A DNA stretch of 64,000 bases. Origin: Lactococcus carnosus. Lineage in GTDB: Bacteria; Bacillota; Bacilli; Lactobacillales; Streptococcaceae. The translations under genes were made by a program, and so were the position numbers. This document shows positions 53,002 to 62,471 of this stretch, one piece after another; within the stretch, counting starts at the first letter, position 1; each line of letters starts with the position of its first letter. The stretch lies in assembly GCF_006770265.1 (NCBI RefSeq), contig NZ_CP017194.1:806001-870000 (forward strand). Reading direction: 5' to 3'. The notes under the pieces are model-generated. The model saw nothing but the letters and a program-made list of their open reading frames with translations. It did no database searches and was not told the DNA's origin.

Positions 53002-54786
53002 ATGAATCTAGCAGCAATTTATCATCGACCTGAATCAGAGTATGCCTATCTATATACCGCAACTGACTTGCACATTCGTTTACGTACCGGACTTAATGAT
53101 ATTGAAAAAGTCAGTGTGATATCCGGAGATCCGTATGATACACCAGGAGGCATCTGGCATCAAGAAGCAGCTGTCGAGATGGTCGCATCATTGAAAACAG
53201 ACACACATCAATACTGGCAAGCAACGCTCCATGCACCTTACAATAGATTAAACTATGGCTTTATCTTGACAGATGATGCCGGTCAATCTATTTTTTATGG
53301 GGATCAAGGGTTTGAAGCAGTACCTGAGGATAGTACGTTAACTCATGATAGTGAGACTAACTTAATGGGATCAAATGCTTATTTTAAAATGCCTTATTTT
53401 CAGGAAATCGATCGCTTTAAGGCACCTGAATGGGTTAAGGAAACGATTTGGTATCAAATTTTTCCTGAGCGTTTCGCGAATGGTGATCAAACAAATGATA
53501 ATGCCGGCACATTGCCTTGGCGACCTGATGACCACCCTAGTCGTGATGCGTTCTACGGTGGTGATTTAAAAGGTATTATTGATAATCTTGACCATTTAGT
53601 CGCTTTAGGTGTCAATGGCATTTATCTAAATCCGATTTTTGAGGCACCAAGCAATCATAAATATGATACGCAAAATTATTTTGAAATTGATCCACATTTT
53701 GGTAGCAAACTTGAGTTTAAAGAGCTGGTAGATACAGCACATGAAAAGGGCATTAAAATCATGTTAGATGCTGTCTTTAATCATATTGGAGATGAAAGTC
53801 CGCAGTGGCAGGATGTCCTGGCAAATGGGCAAGCATCCCAATACGCAGACTGGTTTCATGTTAAAAAATGGCCAGCGACTTATACCCCAACTGATAACTT
53901 TGAAGAAGCACGTGATGCAACCTATGAAACCTTTGCTTTTACACCGCATATGCCAAAGCTGAACACTGCTAACCCAGAAGTACAGGCCTATCTTTTGGAG
54001 ATTGGGACCTATTGGATTCGTGAATTTGGCATAGATGCTTGGCGAATTGACGTGGCTAATGAAGTAGACCATCATTTTTGGAAAAGGTTTTATAAAGCTG
54101 TGACAGCCTTAAATCCTGATTTTTATATCTTAGGGGAAATTTGGACTAGTGCACAGGCTTGGCTAAACGGTGATGAGTTTAATGGTGTGATGAACTATGC
54201 CTTTACTGGATCAATGATCGATTATTTTGCACGCCGTAAAATCACAGCTGAAAAGATGGTCAGTAACCTGAATACACAGCTGATGCTAAATAGAGATCAA
54301 ACCAACCAAATGATGTTTAATTTATTAGATTCGCATGATGCACCTCGCATTTTAAGTATCGCAAAAGGCAACAAGGCTGTCGTTAAACAACTCTACACCT
54401 TTATGTTTTTACAAGCCGGGACACCTGATATCTATTACGGCAGTGAATACGGTATGACGGGTGAACAAGATCCGGATAACCGTAAACCGATGCTTTGGGA
54501 TGCAGATAAACAAGATCAGGATATGTATCACTTCATGCGAGACCTCATCCAACTTCGAAAGGATCATTTACAAGTGATTGTAGGAGGAGATTTAAGGTGG
54601 GATGTAACAGGTGATACTATCGGCTTTACTAGAAACTTAGGCAATACAACTATTTTTGCTTGTTTTAATGCAAGTGCTGAAAGCTATCAATTAGATAAAG
54701 GCTTGGGAGTTAGCTTATTTCATCATGGCTATCAGGATGAAATACTCCAACCTAATGGCTTTCTTGTCAGTCTGATTGACAAATAA
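53002..54786 (+). CDS. Cyclomaltodextrinase / neopullulanase / maltogenic amylase (GH13_20)
   Basis: 594 aa from the ATG at 53002 with GGAGGAAG upstream. The N-terminal beta domain (about 1-125: YHRPESEYAYLYTATDLHIR) typical of GH13_20 precedes the barrel: MLDAVFNHIGDESPQW, DAWRIDVANEVDHHFW (nucleophile Asp), YILGEIWTSAQAWL (acid/base Glu), NLLDSHDAPRI. There is no signal peptide, so it acts on imported maltodextrins or cyclodextrins in the cytoplasm. Exact specificity within the family cannot be read. Confidence 0.9.
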   Translation: MNLAAIYHRPESEYAYLYTATDLHIRLRTGLNDIEKVSVISGDPYDTPGGIWHQEAAVEMVASLKTDTHQYWQATLHAPYNRLNYGFILTDDAGQSIFYGDQGFEAVPEDSTLTHDSETNLMGSNAYFKMPYFQEIDRFKAPEWVKETIWYQIFPERFANGDQTNDNAGTLPWRPDDHPSRDAFYGGDLKGIIDNLDHLVALGVNGIYLNPIFEAPSNHKYDTQNYFEIDPHFGSKLEFKELVDTAHEKGIKIMLDAVFNHIGDESPQWQDVLANGQASQYADWFHVKKWPATYTPTDNFEEARDATYETFAFTPHMPKLNTANPEVQAYLLEIGTYWIREFGIDAWRIDVANEVDHHFWKRFYKAVTALNPDFYILGEIWTSAQAWLNGDEFNGVMNYAFTGSMIDYFARRKITAEKMVSNLNTQLMLNRDQTNQMMFNLLDSHDAPRILSIAKGNKAVVKQLYTFMFLQAGTPDIYYGSEYGMTGEQDPDNRKPMLWDADKQDQDMYHFMRDLIQLRKDHLQVIVGGDLRWDVTGDTIGFTRNLGNTTIFACFNASAESYQLDKGLGVSLFHHGYQDEILQPNGFLVSLIDK

Positions 54787-54859
54787 GGCCGTATGAATAG
54801 CTGATAGCACCGCACCGGAAAACATGAGGATGAGAAAGTCGATCAGCTAAGGTAAGCGC

Positions 54860-54908
54860 TTGATATGACAGCTTTTACATGCTAAGATAGTGAGTGAAAA
54901 CGATTACC
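54860..54908 (+). promoter_or_regulatory. Promoter and operator of mapA
   Basis: TTGATA (54860-54865), 17-nt spacer, TGCTAAGAT (hexamer 54883-54888), then TGAAAACGATTACC (54895-54908) at the expected start, sharing 13 nt with the operator at 52969. A partial cre (TAAGCGCTTGAT) lies on the -35. Confidence 0.7.
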
Positions 54909-54960
54909 TTTACGATTTGATGGGATAGCGAGCTTGCTAACGAATGAGAGAGGAACTAAA

Positions 54961-57237
54961 ATGAATCAAATTAAACGTATTATGGCTGTTGATCCATGGG
55001 AAATTAAATCTGATACACTAGAAGTTGACCATCGCAGACTCCAGGAGTCTTTGACAGCTATCGGTAATGGCTATATGGGCATGCGCGGTAATTTTTCAGA
55101 AACCTATTCAGGGGATCATCACCAAGGATTTTATTTGGCTGGGGTTTGGTATCCTGATAAGACACGTGTTGGCTGGTGGAAAAATGGCTATCCTGAGTAT
55201 TTTGGTAAGGCGATTAATGCCTTAAATATTGCCAAGATTCATCTGTTTATTGATGGGAACGAAGTAGATTTAGCTGATAAGCGCATAACAGACTTTAGTA
55301 TCTCGCTTGATATGGCAAAAGGCATCTTGAGCTATGGGTATCAGATAGCTGGTGTCGGCGTATCTGCTGAACGCTTCTTTTCTGTCGACACGCGTGAATT
55401 AGCTGTCTTTGCCTTTCGTTTTGACAATCTTGATGGCAGAAAACATCAGATTCGCATTGGGTCTGTTATTGATGCTGATGTAAAAAATGAAGATGCAAAC
55501 TATGATGAACAGTTTTGGCAAGTGCTTGAAAAAGGTCATCAGGAAAACGGGTCATTTATTGCCACACAAACGATTGAAAATCCTTTTGGGATTGAGCAGT
55601 TTACGGTTGTGGCCAGTCAAACCTTTGCAGGTGATTTTGATCAAGTCAATCAAACGACAGCAGAAAAATCAGTGACAGATACGTTTGAAAATGACCTACC
55701 AGCTGATGGCAACTTAACCTTTGAAAAGCGTGTTGTGGTGACAACGAGTCGCGATTATGAAGGGTTATCAGCGGTTATTTCTGGAAATGAGACGATTGTC
55801 AAAGAGCAGGTGAGCCAGCAGGACTATGCCAGTCTATATCAAGCACAAGTAGCAGTATGGGCCAAACGTTGGGACATTTCTGATGTTGTGATTTCTGGCT
55901 CTGATGAAGCGCAACAAGGGATACGCTTCAATCTCTTTCAGCTATTCTCAACTTATTATGGGGAAGATGACCGACTAAACATTGGCCCTAAAGGCTTTAC
56001 TGGAGAAAAATATGGTGGTGCGACCTACTGGGACACAGAAGCCTATGCGGTACCACTTTATCTATCTCTAGCAGATCAAACGGTCACAAAAAACTTATTA
56101 ACCTATCGGCATAAACAGTTACCTCAAGCAAAACATAATGCCCAGCAACAAGGATTAAAAGGGGCCTTGTACCCGATGGTCACTTTTAATGGTGTTGAAT
56201 GTCATAATGAGTGGGAAATTACCTTTGAAGAAATCCACCGTAATGGGGCGATTGCCTATGCTATCTATACTTATACAAACTATAGTGGAGATGATCGCTA
56301 TTTGGCAAAAGAAGGCCTTGAGGTACTTGTTGAAATCGCACGTTTCTGGGCAGACCGCGTGCACTACTCAGCTCGGCATGGCCTTTATATGATTCATGGG
56401 GTGACAGGCCCAAATGAATATGAAAATAATAGCAACAACAACTGGTACACAAACCAACTAGCTAGCTGGGTTTTAACCTATACAGCTGAGAGTTTAGCTA
56501 AATATCCTCGAGCAGATTTGGCAGTTTCCGATACAGAATTAGCAAAATGGGCCGATATTGTCGACAAGATGTACTTTCCATATGATGAAACAGCAGGTAT
56601 CTTTGTCCAGCATGATGGCTACCTAGACAAGGATATTAGACCTGTTTCAGCCTTAGCAGCAACTGATTTACCGCTCAATCAAAACTGGTCATGGGATAAG
56701 ATTCTGAGGTCACCTTTTATTAAGCAGGCAGATGTCTTACAGGGCATTTACTTTTTTGGCAACAAGTTCACACTTGAGGAGAAAAGACGTAACTTTGATT
56801 TCTATGAGCCCATGACGGTTCATGAAAGTTCCCTTTCGCCATCAGTTCATGCCATCCTTGCGGCTGAACTGGGTAAGGAGCGTAAGGCAGTCGAGATGTA
56901 TGGGCGTACAGCTCGTCTAGACCTTGATAATTATAACAATGATACGCAGGATGGCTTACATATCACATCGATGACTGGCTCATGGTTAGCCATCGTTCAA
57001 GGCTTTGCACAAATGAAAACATGGGATGATAAGCTGAGTTTTGCCCCATTTCTACCAAGTGATTGGACAGGATATGCCTTTCATATCAACTATCGTGGGT
57101 GTTTACTAAAAATAGCAGTTACTGATGATGTCGAGGTAAGGTTGCTATCTGGTGATCGCATCAGTTTGCAAGTCTATGATCAGGCAGTTAGCTTGAACGC
57201 TGCACACCCAATCTATCAAGTGAAAGTGGGTGGTTGA
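54961..57237 (+). CDS. mapA: Maltose phosphorylase (GH65)
   Basis: 758 aa from the ATG at 54961 with GAGAGGA upstream. GH65 landmarks: [14 protein letters not shown] near the start, [17 protein letters not shown], the catalytic-Glu region [37 protein letters not shown], and [18 protein letters not shown] for phosphate. It splits maltose with phosphate into glucose and beta-glucose 1-phosphate, the substrate of PgmB encoded next. Trehalose or kojibiose phosphorylase are related, but the pgmB and mal context favours maltose. Confidence 0.92.
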   Translation: MNQIKRIMAVDPWEIKSDTLEVDHRRLQESLTAIGNGYMGMRGNFSETYSGDHHQGFYLAGVWYPDKTRVGWWKNGYPEYFGKAINALNIAKIHLFIDGNEVDLADKRITDFSISLDMAKGILSYGYQIAGVGVSAERFFSVDTRELAVFAFRFDNLDGRKHQIRIGSVIDADVKNEDANYDEQFWQVLEKGHQENGSFIATQTIENPFGIEQFTVVASQTFAGDFDQVNQTTAEKSVTDTFENDLPADGNLTFEKRVVVTTSRDYEGLSAVISGNETIVKEQVSQQDYASLYQAQVAVWAKRWDISDVVISGSDEAQQGIRFNLFQLFSTYYGEDDRLNIGPKGFTGEKYGGATYWDTEAYAVPLYLSLADQTVTKNLLTYRHKQLPQAKHNAQQQGLKGALYPMVTFNGVECHNEWEITFEEIHRNGAIAYAIYTYTNYSGDDRYLAKEGLEVLVEIARFWADRVHYSARHGLYMIHGVTGPNEYENNSNNNWYTNQLASWVLTYTAESLAKYPRADLAVSDTELAKWADIVDKMYFPYDETAGIFVQHDGYLDKDIRPVSALAATDLPLNQNWSWDKILRSPFIKQADVLQGIYFFGNKFTLEEKRRNFDFYEPMTVHESSLSPSVHAILAAELGKERKAVEMYGRTARLDLDNYNNDTQDGLHITSMTGSWLAIVQGFAQMKTWDDKLSFAPFLPSDWTGYAFHINYRGCLLKIAVTDDVEVRLLSGDRISLQVYDQAVSLNAAHPIYQVKVGG

Positions 57238-57238
57238 G

Positions 57239-57910
57239 ATGTTTAAAGCAGTTTTATTTGATTTAGATGGCGTGATTACAGATACGGCTAATTATCATTT
57301 TCTTGCCTGGGAAAAGCTTGCCCGGCGTATTGGTATTGCCATAGACAGGACATTTAATGAGCAACTCAAAGGTGTATCACGTGAGGAATCTCTACGTCGC
57401 ATTCTAAAATATGGGGGTCTTGAAAAGACCTTTACGACGGATGAATTTGCTCAGATGGCAGCAGATAAAAATAAAAACTATGTGGAGATGATACAAGCCG
57501 TATCTCCTCAGGATGTCTATCCGGGTATTTTAAGCTTACTCAAGGCACTACGCCGTCATAATATCAAGATTGCCCTAGCCTCTGCCTCTAAAAATGGCCC
57601 GTTTTTGCTAGAAAAAATGGCCCTTACTCAGTATTTTGATGCCATTGCAGATCCTGCCAAAGTAGCCGAAAGTAAACCAGCACCAGATATCTTTCTAGCA
57701 GCCGCAGCAGGCGTCAAGGTGCCAATTCAAGAGACGATCGGGATAGAGGATGCTGCAGCAGGTATTGCAGCAATTAAAGCTGCTCATGCCTTGCCAATAG
57801 GTGTAGGGGATGCTGATATCCTTGGGGCTGATATCGCAATCGTTAGCAATACGAGTGAGCTGACGCTTGATTTTTTGACAGAAGTATGGGAAAATAACAT
57901 AAACATATGA
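57239..57910 (+). CDS. pgmB: Beta-phosphoglucomutase
   Basis: 223 aa from the ATG at 57239, directly after the mapA stop, with GGTGG upstream (a GTG at 57230 is the alternative). HAD motifs: [18 protein letters not shown] with both Asp, [30 protein letters not shown] and [12 protein letters not shown]. The cap helices lie between. Converts beta-glucose 1-phosphate to glucose 6-phosphate. It works in line with MapA and Glk. Confidence 0.94.
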   Translation: MFKAVLFDLDGVITDTANYHFLAWEKLARRIGIAIDRTFNEQLKGVSREESLRRILKYGGLEKTFTTDEFAQMAADKNKNYVEMIQAVSPQDVYPGILSLLKALRRHNIKIALASASKNGPFLLEKMALTQYFDAIADPAKVAESKPAPDIFLAAAAGVKVPIQETIGIEDAAAGIAAIKAAHALPIGVGDADILGADIAIVSNTSELTLDFLTEVWENNINI

Positions 57911-57932
57911 AAACGTTTGCGAAAAACGTTTT
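57906..57932 (+). promoter_or_regulatory. cre-like site and weak hairpin after pgmB
   Basis: ATGAAAACGTTTGCG (57907-57921) overlaps the pgmB stop and fits the operator consensus except the last base. AAAACG pairs with CGTTTT before seven T, so it may also be a weak terminator. It could control malR. Confidence 0.5.
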
Positions 57933-58066
57933 TTTATACGCTGAATGGGTTAACCGATTATGCTGTCAAGCGATAAGCAGTTGGCCAACTGACTACCGAA
58001 TACCTTAAGTGGGTCTAGTTGATATTAGCAACCCCTTCTTACCTAGATACGTAATATGGAGAAAAT

Positions 58067-59038
58067 ATGACAGTTACAATAAAGGACGTTGCAAAATTAG
58101 CTGGGGTGAATGCATCGACGGTTAGCAGAGCTATCCATGATAGTAAGGCGATATCTGACAAGACCAAAGAAAAAGTTAAGAAGGCGATGCTAGAACTTGG
58201 CTACTCAAGAAATGCTGCTGCGCAAACGTTGGCAAGTGGCAAGGCAGGCGCAATAGGTGTTGTTTTTCCACCAATTGAAAATAAATCAGAACAACCTTTC
58301 TTCATGAAAATTTTAACAGCTATAAATGAAGCGGCACGTCAAAACAACATTACTGTATCCATTGCATCTGGACATTCGAATGATGAATTGCTAAGTCAAG
58401 TGAAAGTCATGTACCAGGAAAAAAGAGTGGACGGCTTTATCGTTCTCTACGCTGGAGAAGAAGATGATGTCAGAAGCTATCTGATAACAGACAAAATTCC
58501 TTTTGTTATCGTCGGATCGACCATCGAACGTGCAAACGAGATTACGGCTGTTGATAATAATAATCAGTTAATGGGATCAGAAGCAGCTAACTACCTGGCA
58601 AGTCTCGGTCATCAGCAACTGGCCTTTATCAGTAATACAGATTCTGGAGAAGTTTTTCATGAACGCTATCAAGGCTTTGTGCTAAAAACGCAGTCGCTTG
58701 GGTTAAAAGGTCGGCTTGTCAAGTCAAAAAATAAGCTTGATATTGGTCAGGCAACAGGCTTAGTTGTTTTAGATGATATTTTAGCAATTAAAGTCATTCA
58801 AGGGTTATCAGAACAAGGTATCAGCGTACCAGCTGATGTCTCTGTTATTTCTTTCAATAACTCAGTGTTTGCAAGTCTAATTCACCCTTATCTAACGACT
58901 TTTGATATTAATATCAGGCAATTAGGCCATCGGTCTGTCCAAAAACTCGTCCATTTGTTAGCATATCCAGACGACTTTAAAGAAAAAGTGACAGTGCCTT
59001 TTGAATTGAAAATTAGAGAATCGACTAAAGCTGTCTAA
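58067..59038 (+). CDS. malR: LacI-family regulator of the maltose genes (MalR-like)
   Basis: 323 aa. TIKDVAKLAGVNASTVSRAI helix-turn-helix and hinge (TLASGKAGAIGVVFP), then the sensor with DGFIVLYAG, FVIVGSTIER, ELGH-type dimer strands and VSVISFNNSVFASLIHPYLT. Position at the end of the maltose cluster and the LacI-type palindromes before malE, the cyclomaltodextrinase and mapA make it the likely local repressor, with CcpA acting on the same sites. GGAGAAA precedes the ATG. Confidence 0.85.
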   Translation: MTVTIKDVAKLAGVNASTVSRAIHDSKAISDKTKEKVKKAMLELGYSRNAAAQTLASGKAGAIGVVFPPIENKSEQPFFMKILTAINEAARQNNITVSIASGHSNDELLSQVKVMYQEKRVDGFIVLYAGEEDDVRSYLITDKIPFVIVGSTIERANEITAVDNNNQLMGSEAANYLASLGHQQLAFISNTDSGEVFHERYQGFVLKTQSLGLKGRLVKSKNKLDIGQATGLVVLDDILAIKVIQGLSEQGISVPADVSVISFNNSVFASLIHPYLTTFDINIRQLGHRSVQKLVHLLAYPDDFKEKVTVPFELKIRESTKAV

Positions 59039-59053
59039 GGATAGCTTTTTTAA
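59027..59053 (+). terminator. Terminator overlapping the malR end
   Basis: AAAGCTGTC-TAAG-GATAGCTTT then T run; the stop codon is the loop. Confidence 0.75.
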
Positions 59054-59070
59054 TTGGCTAAGCAATCATC

Positions 59071-59176
59071 TGATAACACCTATCTATAGGGGTTATCGGC
59101 ATAAAAAAAACAAACCTGGGAAAGAGGACCAGATTTGTTTTTAAGTGACACCATCTATATCCAATAGGCGGTGTCT
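59071..59176. repeat. Three consecutive hairpins after malR
   Basis: GATAACACC/GGGGTTATC (59071-59098), AAACAAACCTGG/CCAGATTTGTTT with T5 (59107-59143, a terminator), and GACACC/GGTGTC with inner CTAT/ATAG (59147-59175). No ORF in the 59039-59302 gap. Confidence 0.55.
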
Positions 59177-59258
59177 TGTTGGAGAAGGTTATGAAAAAAA
59201 TATTTTAGGAATGACTTTAGTATATCCTATCCATCTTAACCTAAACTTAACTGAATTG

Positions 59259-59267
59259 TGTTACACT
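59259..59267 (+). promoter_or_regulatory. Extended -10 of the MBL gene
   Basis: TGTTACACT, identical to the ABC-F leader promoter -10. Confidence 0.55.
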
Positions 59268-59302
59268 AAATCTATAAAGAATTGATAAAGGAGACTTATG
59301 AT

Positions 59303-60061
59303 ATGAAATTAACAGCATTGGGTGTATTGGGAGGCTATCCGCATAAAGATGGTGGGACCACCTCTTATTTATTATCTAGTAATTCTGGATTTAATCTACT
59401 GATTGATGTGGGGAGTCGTGCAGTAACAGAGCTTGAACATGAGCTATCTCCACTTTACATAGATGCAGTCATCATCAGCCACTATCATGAAGATCATATT
59501 GCTGATTTAGGTGTTTTACGCCAGTTCCGTCAACTATGGCCGAAAACAGATCCTGACTGGGATAGTGCCATTCTGGATATCTATGGACATGATCAGGATG
59601 CACATGAGTTCAAGAAATTAACACTGGATGGGGTCTCAAAAGGGATTGCCTATGACGTTTCAGGCATTCAAAAAATTGGGCCTTTTGATATTACCTTTCA
59701 AAAGACGGTACATCCGATCATTTGTTATGCCATGAGAATTACGGAAAGAAAAACAGGTCAAACCTTAGTATTTACAGCAGATACTGGCTGGTATGATGGC
59801 TTGATTGACTTTTCGAGAGATGCAGATATGCTCTTAGCTGACGTTTACTTTTTCGCAGACAAAGCAAACATGCCAAATCATCTCTCTAGTACAGAATCAG
59901 GTAAAATTGCGCGTGAAGCAGCTGTTAAAAAGCTAGTCTTAACGCATTTGCCTCAGTTTGGCGATTTGGAACAGCTACGCAAGGAAGCAGAAAAAGCAGC
60001 ACAAGGTGTGGTAACAGAATTGGCGACACCACATAAGACATGGGATTTTAATACATTTTGA
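59303..60061 (+). CDS. Metallo-beta-lactamase-fold hydrolase
   Basis: 252 aa from the ATG at 59303, nine nt after AAGGAG. MBL metal motif IISHYHEDHIADLGVL (HxHxDH), a later His in VHPIICYAMRI, FTADTGWYDG with the bridging Asp, and LTHLPQ. RNase Z-like short form, probably a cytoplasmic phosphodiesterase or lactonase; the substrate is not readable. Its TGA overlaps the TTG start of tadA, so the two are cotranscribed. Confidence 0.85.
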   Translation: MKLTALGVLGGYPHKDGGTTSYLLSSNSGFNLLIDVGSRAVTELEHELSPLYIDAVIISHYHEDHIADLGVLRQFRQLWPKTDPDWDSAILDIYGHDQDAHEFKKLTLDGVSKGIAYDVSGIQKIGPFDITFQKTVHPIICYAMRITERKTGQTLVFTADTGWYDGLIDFSRDADMLLADVYFFADKANMPNHLSSTESGKIAREAAVKKLVLTHLPQFGDLEQLRKEAEKAAQGVVTELATPHKTWDFNTF

Positions 60062-60528
60062 TAGCATTTACACAGGAAGAAAAAGAACAGTTCATGCGTG
60101 AGGCACTAGTTGAAGCGCAAAAAGCAGCGGATTATGGCGAAGTACCGATTGGTGCAGTAATCGTGAAGGATAAACAGATTATTGCCAGATCTTTCAATGC
60201 GCGAGAGCGGCATCAAAAGGCGACGCATCACGCTGAAATTCGCGTCATCGATCAAGCAAATGAGCAGGTCGAAAATTGGCGCCTACTTGATTGTGCCCTA
60301 TTTGTGACAATAGAGCCGTGTGTCATGTGTTCGGGTGCTATCTCTTTATCACGCATACCAGCTGTTTATTTTGGTGCAACCAATCCAAAATTTGGCGGTG
60401 CAGTATCCCTCTATCAGATTCTTGAAGATGAGCGATTAAACCATCGATTACATGTCGAGCAAGGGATTTTGGCAGATGATTGTGCACAAATTATGCAAAA
60501 TTTTTTTAAAAATAGACGCAAAAAATAA
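60058..60528 (+). CDS. tadA: tRNA-specific adenosine deaminase
   Basis: 156 aa from a TTG at 60058 overlapping the previous stop; homologues start with the same FTQEEKEQFMREAL, so this is favoured over the ATG at 60094. Zinc site HAEIRVID and EPCVMCSGAI with catalytic Glu in HAE. Deaminates A34 of tRNA-Arg(ACG) to inosine; essential in most bacteria. It is followed by the SRP RNA gene, as in streptococci. Confidence 0.92.
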   Translation: MIAFTQEEKEQFMREALVEAQKAADYGEVPIGAVIVKDKQIIARSFNARERHQKATHHAEIRVIDQANEQVENWRLLDCALFVTIEPCVMCSGAISLSRIPAVYFGATNPKFGGAVSLYQILEDERLNHRLHVEQGILADDCAQIMQNFFKNRRKK

Positions 60529-60535
60529 ATTTTAT

Positions 60536-60543
60536 GGTATACT
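60536..60543 (+). promoter_or_regulatory. SRP RNA promoter
   Basis: TGGTATACT (from 60535) followed by TATAGATG; predicted start about 60550. Confidence 0.6.
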
Positions 60544-60550
60544 TATAGAT

Positions 60551-60624
60551 GAGGCAATAGTCGTTTTACGAAGTGGGTCAGGTGCGGAAGCAAGCAGCCC
60601 TAAGTAGGATGTCTATGTGCCTTA
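60551..60624 (+). ncRNA. ffs: Small SRP RNA (4.5S/scRNA)
   Basis: About 74-80 nt. The universal domain IV tip is present: GGGTCAGGTGCGGAAGCAAG and AGCAGCCC with the GGAA tetraloop and the Ffh-binding asymmetric loop. Outer arms GAGGCA and TGCCTTA close the helix and a T7 run follows. It lacks an Alu domain, as expected in this family. Ends may be off by a few nt. Confidence 0.93.
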
Positions 60625-60705
60625 TTTTTTTGACATTTTATTGATCGTATTGACACATATATAGCCGTTTATATACGCACAAGTAGTAAGGAAGGATCGA
60701 CGAAT

Positions 60706-61254
60706 ATGCTAGATAGCAAAACAACCTATCACTCACCGATAGGACTTATGACGCTCGCAAGTGATGGCCAGCATCTGACAGGGTTGTGGTTGGCAAATCA
60801 GGCACATTTTGCTGAAACCTTAGCAGATGATGCGGTGACAAATGATACATTGCAAGTGTTTATTGATACAAAAAGCTGGTTGGCTCGTTATTTTGCAGGC
60901 CATCAGCCTAGTATCGCGTCACTGCCTCTGGCACCAGCAGGAAGTAGCTTTAGACAAGCAGTTTGGCAAATACTTTGTGAGATTCCTTATGGCACGTTGA
61001 TAACTTATGGTGAGATTGCAAAAAAACTTGCAGTCACTATGGAGAAAACAAGTATGTCGAGTCAGGCAGTTGGTGGTGCAGTCGGTCATAATCCGATTGC
61101 TATTATTATCCCTTGTCACCGTGTTGTCGGCGCTAGTGGGAGTTTAACTGGCTATGCAGGAGGGATGGATGCAAAAGTAGAGCTTTTGACCCTAGAAGGT
61201 GTAGACATGACGTCAGTCTTTATCCCTAAAACAGCTATCAAAAAACCGACTTAA
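60706..61254 (+). CDS. ogt: Methylated-DNA--[protein]-cysteine S-methyltransferase
   Basis: 182 aa. Ada/Ogt C-terminal domain: FRQAVWQILCEIPYGTLITY, GEIAKKL, then VGGAVGHNPIAIIIPCHRVV with the acceptor Cys in PCHRV, and GYAGGMDAKVELLTLEG. It repairs O6-methylguanine by suicide transfer. GGAAGGA precedes the ATG. The C-terminal tail extends about 20 residues beyond the usual end. A shared terminator covers its stop. Confidence 0.94.
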   Translation: MLDSKTTYHSPIGLMTLASDGQHLTGLWLANQAHFAETLADDAVTNDTLQVFIDTKSWLARYFAGHQPSIASLPLAPAGSSFRQAVWQILCEIPYGTLITYGEIAKKLAVTMEKTSMSSQAVGGAVGHNPIAIIIPCHRVVGASGSLTGYAGGMDAKVELLTLEGVDMTSVFIPKTAIKKPT

Positions 61255-61273
61255 TTTAGCAAGTCGGTTTTTT
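61240..61273. terminator. Bidirectional terminator between ogt and yueI
   Basis: AAAAAACCGACTT / AAGTCGGTTTTTT, 13 bp with an 8-nt loop; overlaps the ogt stop. Confidence 0.9.
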
Positions 61274-61284
61274 ATCAGTCATCA

Positions 61285-61734
61285 TTAGCCAAACAGTTTA
61301 GAGAATAGGCTCTTTTTTTGTTTGGCTTGTGTTGGGACTTCTGTCAGGTTAATATCCGGAAAAGTATCAGCTAAGTCAATCTTAGCCAGGTCAATCGCAT
61401 GATCAGTATGGATGATAATGCCGTAAGCATCTGTCGTCCCTTCTTCTAAAATCTGACCCTCAAAGTGGTGATTGGTCGCAGCCTTTAGATAAAAGCCTGA
61501 TAGGTCATCAGGTAAGCTACCAGATAGCTTTACAAAAATCGGATCAGATTGATTATCATAGGTCTTTAAGATGTCATCAAATTGCGCCTTTAAAAGCACA
61601 TTTTTGGCATCAGGAAGGGTGATAGCGAGTAAGACACGTTCTCGAAATGTATTCAGATAGCGTCTTTGCTCATCGGGGTTTAGTCGGTATTCGCCGCTTG
61701 AGGCGCGGTCTAGCCTGTTTTCTAAATCGCTCAT
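61285..61734 (-). CDS. yueI: YueI family (DUF1694) protein
   Basis: 149 aa. NRLDRASSGEYRLNPDEQRR and FRERVLLAITLPDAKN are the conserved YueI start; no function is established. Ends in a basic KQKKSLFSKLFG tail that could touch membrane or ribosome. The ATG lies six nt after TGTTAGAAT (minus strand 61741-61746) without a Shine-Dalgarno, so it is predicted leaderless. Confidence 0.82.
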   Translation of the reverse strand: MSDLENRLDRASSGEYRLNPDEQRRYLNTFRERVLLAITLPDAKNVLLKAQFDDILKTYDNQSDPIFVKLSGSLPDDLSGFYLKAATNHHFEGQILEEGTTDAYGIIIHTDHAIDLAKIDLADTFPDINLTEVPTQAKQKKSLFSKLFG

Positions 61735-61740
61735 AACTCT

Positions 61741-61767
61741 ATTCTAACATAAAAGGAAGCGCTTTAA
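61741..61767 (-). promoter_or_regulatory. yueI extended -10 with cre-like element upstream
   Basis: Minus strand TGTTAGAAT (hexamer 61741-61746), six nt before the ATG. TTAAAGCGCTTCCT (61754-61767, minus strand) fits cre at 13 of 14 positions, in the -35 area. Confidence 0.55.
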
Positions 61768-61832
61768 AATAGAAGTGGTTTTTTTTAAAGATACTTTTTG
61801 CCAATATAGCATTTGGGAAAGTTAGTATCGGA

Positions 61833-62300
61833 TTAATGTGATGCCTTCTTGATTAACTTGATGGTAAATAGGATGCTGGTATAAGTAAGCAGTAGCAGCA
61901 AAAATACCCAAGTTTTAATCCCCAGTTCAACCTTTTCTACTAATTCCCAAGTTGTGCTAATTGCTACCAGCCACCCACCTAGGGTCACGCCGATCCAGCC
62001 ATTTGCTTTTAAGGAAAAACGACGTAGGGCTTTATGCGTGTCATCTGAAAGTATGATATCCGCATAAGCCTGCTTGATTTTGCTGATTTTTCGTCTCTCT
62101 AATATAATCTTGACTGGTGGTAGTAGCCACCACCATAGAGAAATTTGTTTAATAGCTATTTTAGTTGACGTATAAAAACGTTTTCTAATAGCTTCCCATC
62201 CGGTAACTTCTTCATGAAGTTCAGTTGTGGCTTGAAGCAGGGGGGCAGCAAAAAGTAACCAGGCGCCGATTGTTTCTATTACTAGAATTAAAAAAGTCAA
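61833..62300 (-). CDS. Membrane protein of unknown function, 155 aa
   Basis: TTG start at 62300 behind AGGAGTACACA on the minus strand. Four hydrophobic stretches: FLILVIETIGAWLLFAAPLL, WWWLLPPVKIIL, WIGVTLGGWLVAIS, and WVFLLLLLTYTSILFTIKLI, with a charged, Lys/Arg-rich loop (ERRKISKIKQAYADIILSDD) likely in the cytoplasm. I recognise no family. Monocistronic or cotranscribed with nothing evident. Confidence 0.65.
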   Translation of the reverse strand: MTFLILVIETIGAWLLFAAPLLQATTELHEEVTGWEAIRKRFYTSTKIAIKQISLWWWLLPPVKIILERRKISKIKQAYADIILSDDTHKALRRFSLKANGWIGVTLGGWLVAISTTWELVEKVELGIKTWVFLLLLLTYTSILFTIKLIKKASH

Positions 62301-62364
62301 TGTGTACTCCTAAACAATTTGAAAATAACTAGGGATAAATTAGGTATTCTCCCTGTTTTAAAGA

Positions 62365-62405
62365 AAACTGCTTGAAACAGTGGATATGACTGTTTCAAGC
62401 AGTTT
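62365..62405 (-). terminator. Long perfect hairpin, terminator of the 52-aa gene
   Basis: AAACTGCTTGAAACAGT / ACTGTTTCAAGCAGTTT, 17 bp, 7-nt loop. Read on the minus strand it runs into TTTTCTTT. Confidence 0.8.
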
Positions 62406-62471
62406 AGATAATTAGTGGTAAAGTTTGCAATTTAAATGATCAATACACCTGTTGCCAGGTTGTAAATGTGC

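Noticed and set aside
54934-54960. Upstream ATG as start of maltose phosphorylase
   Set aside because: No ribosome site, and homologues start near [13 protein letters not shown]; the ATG at 54961 has GAGAGGA.
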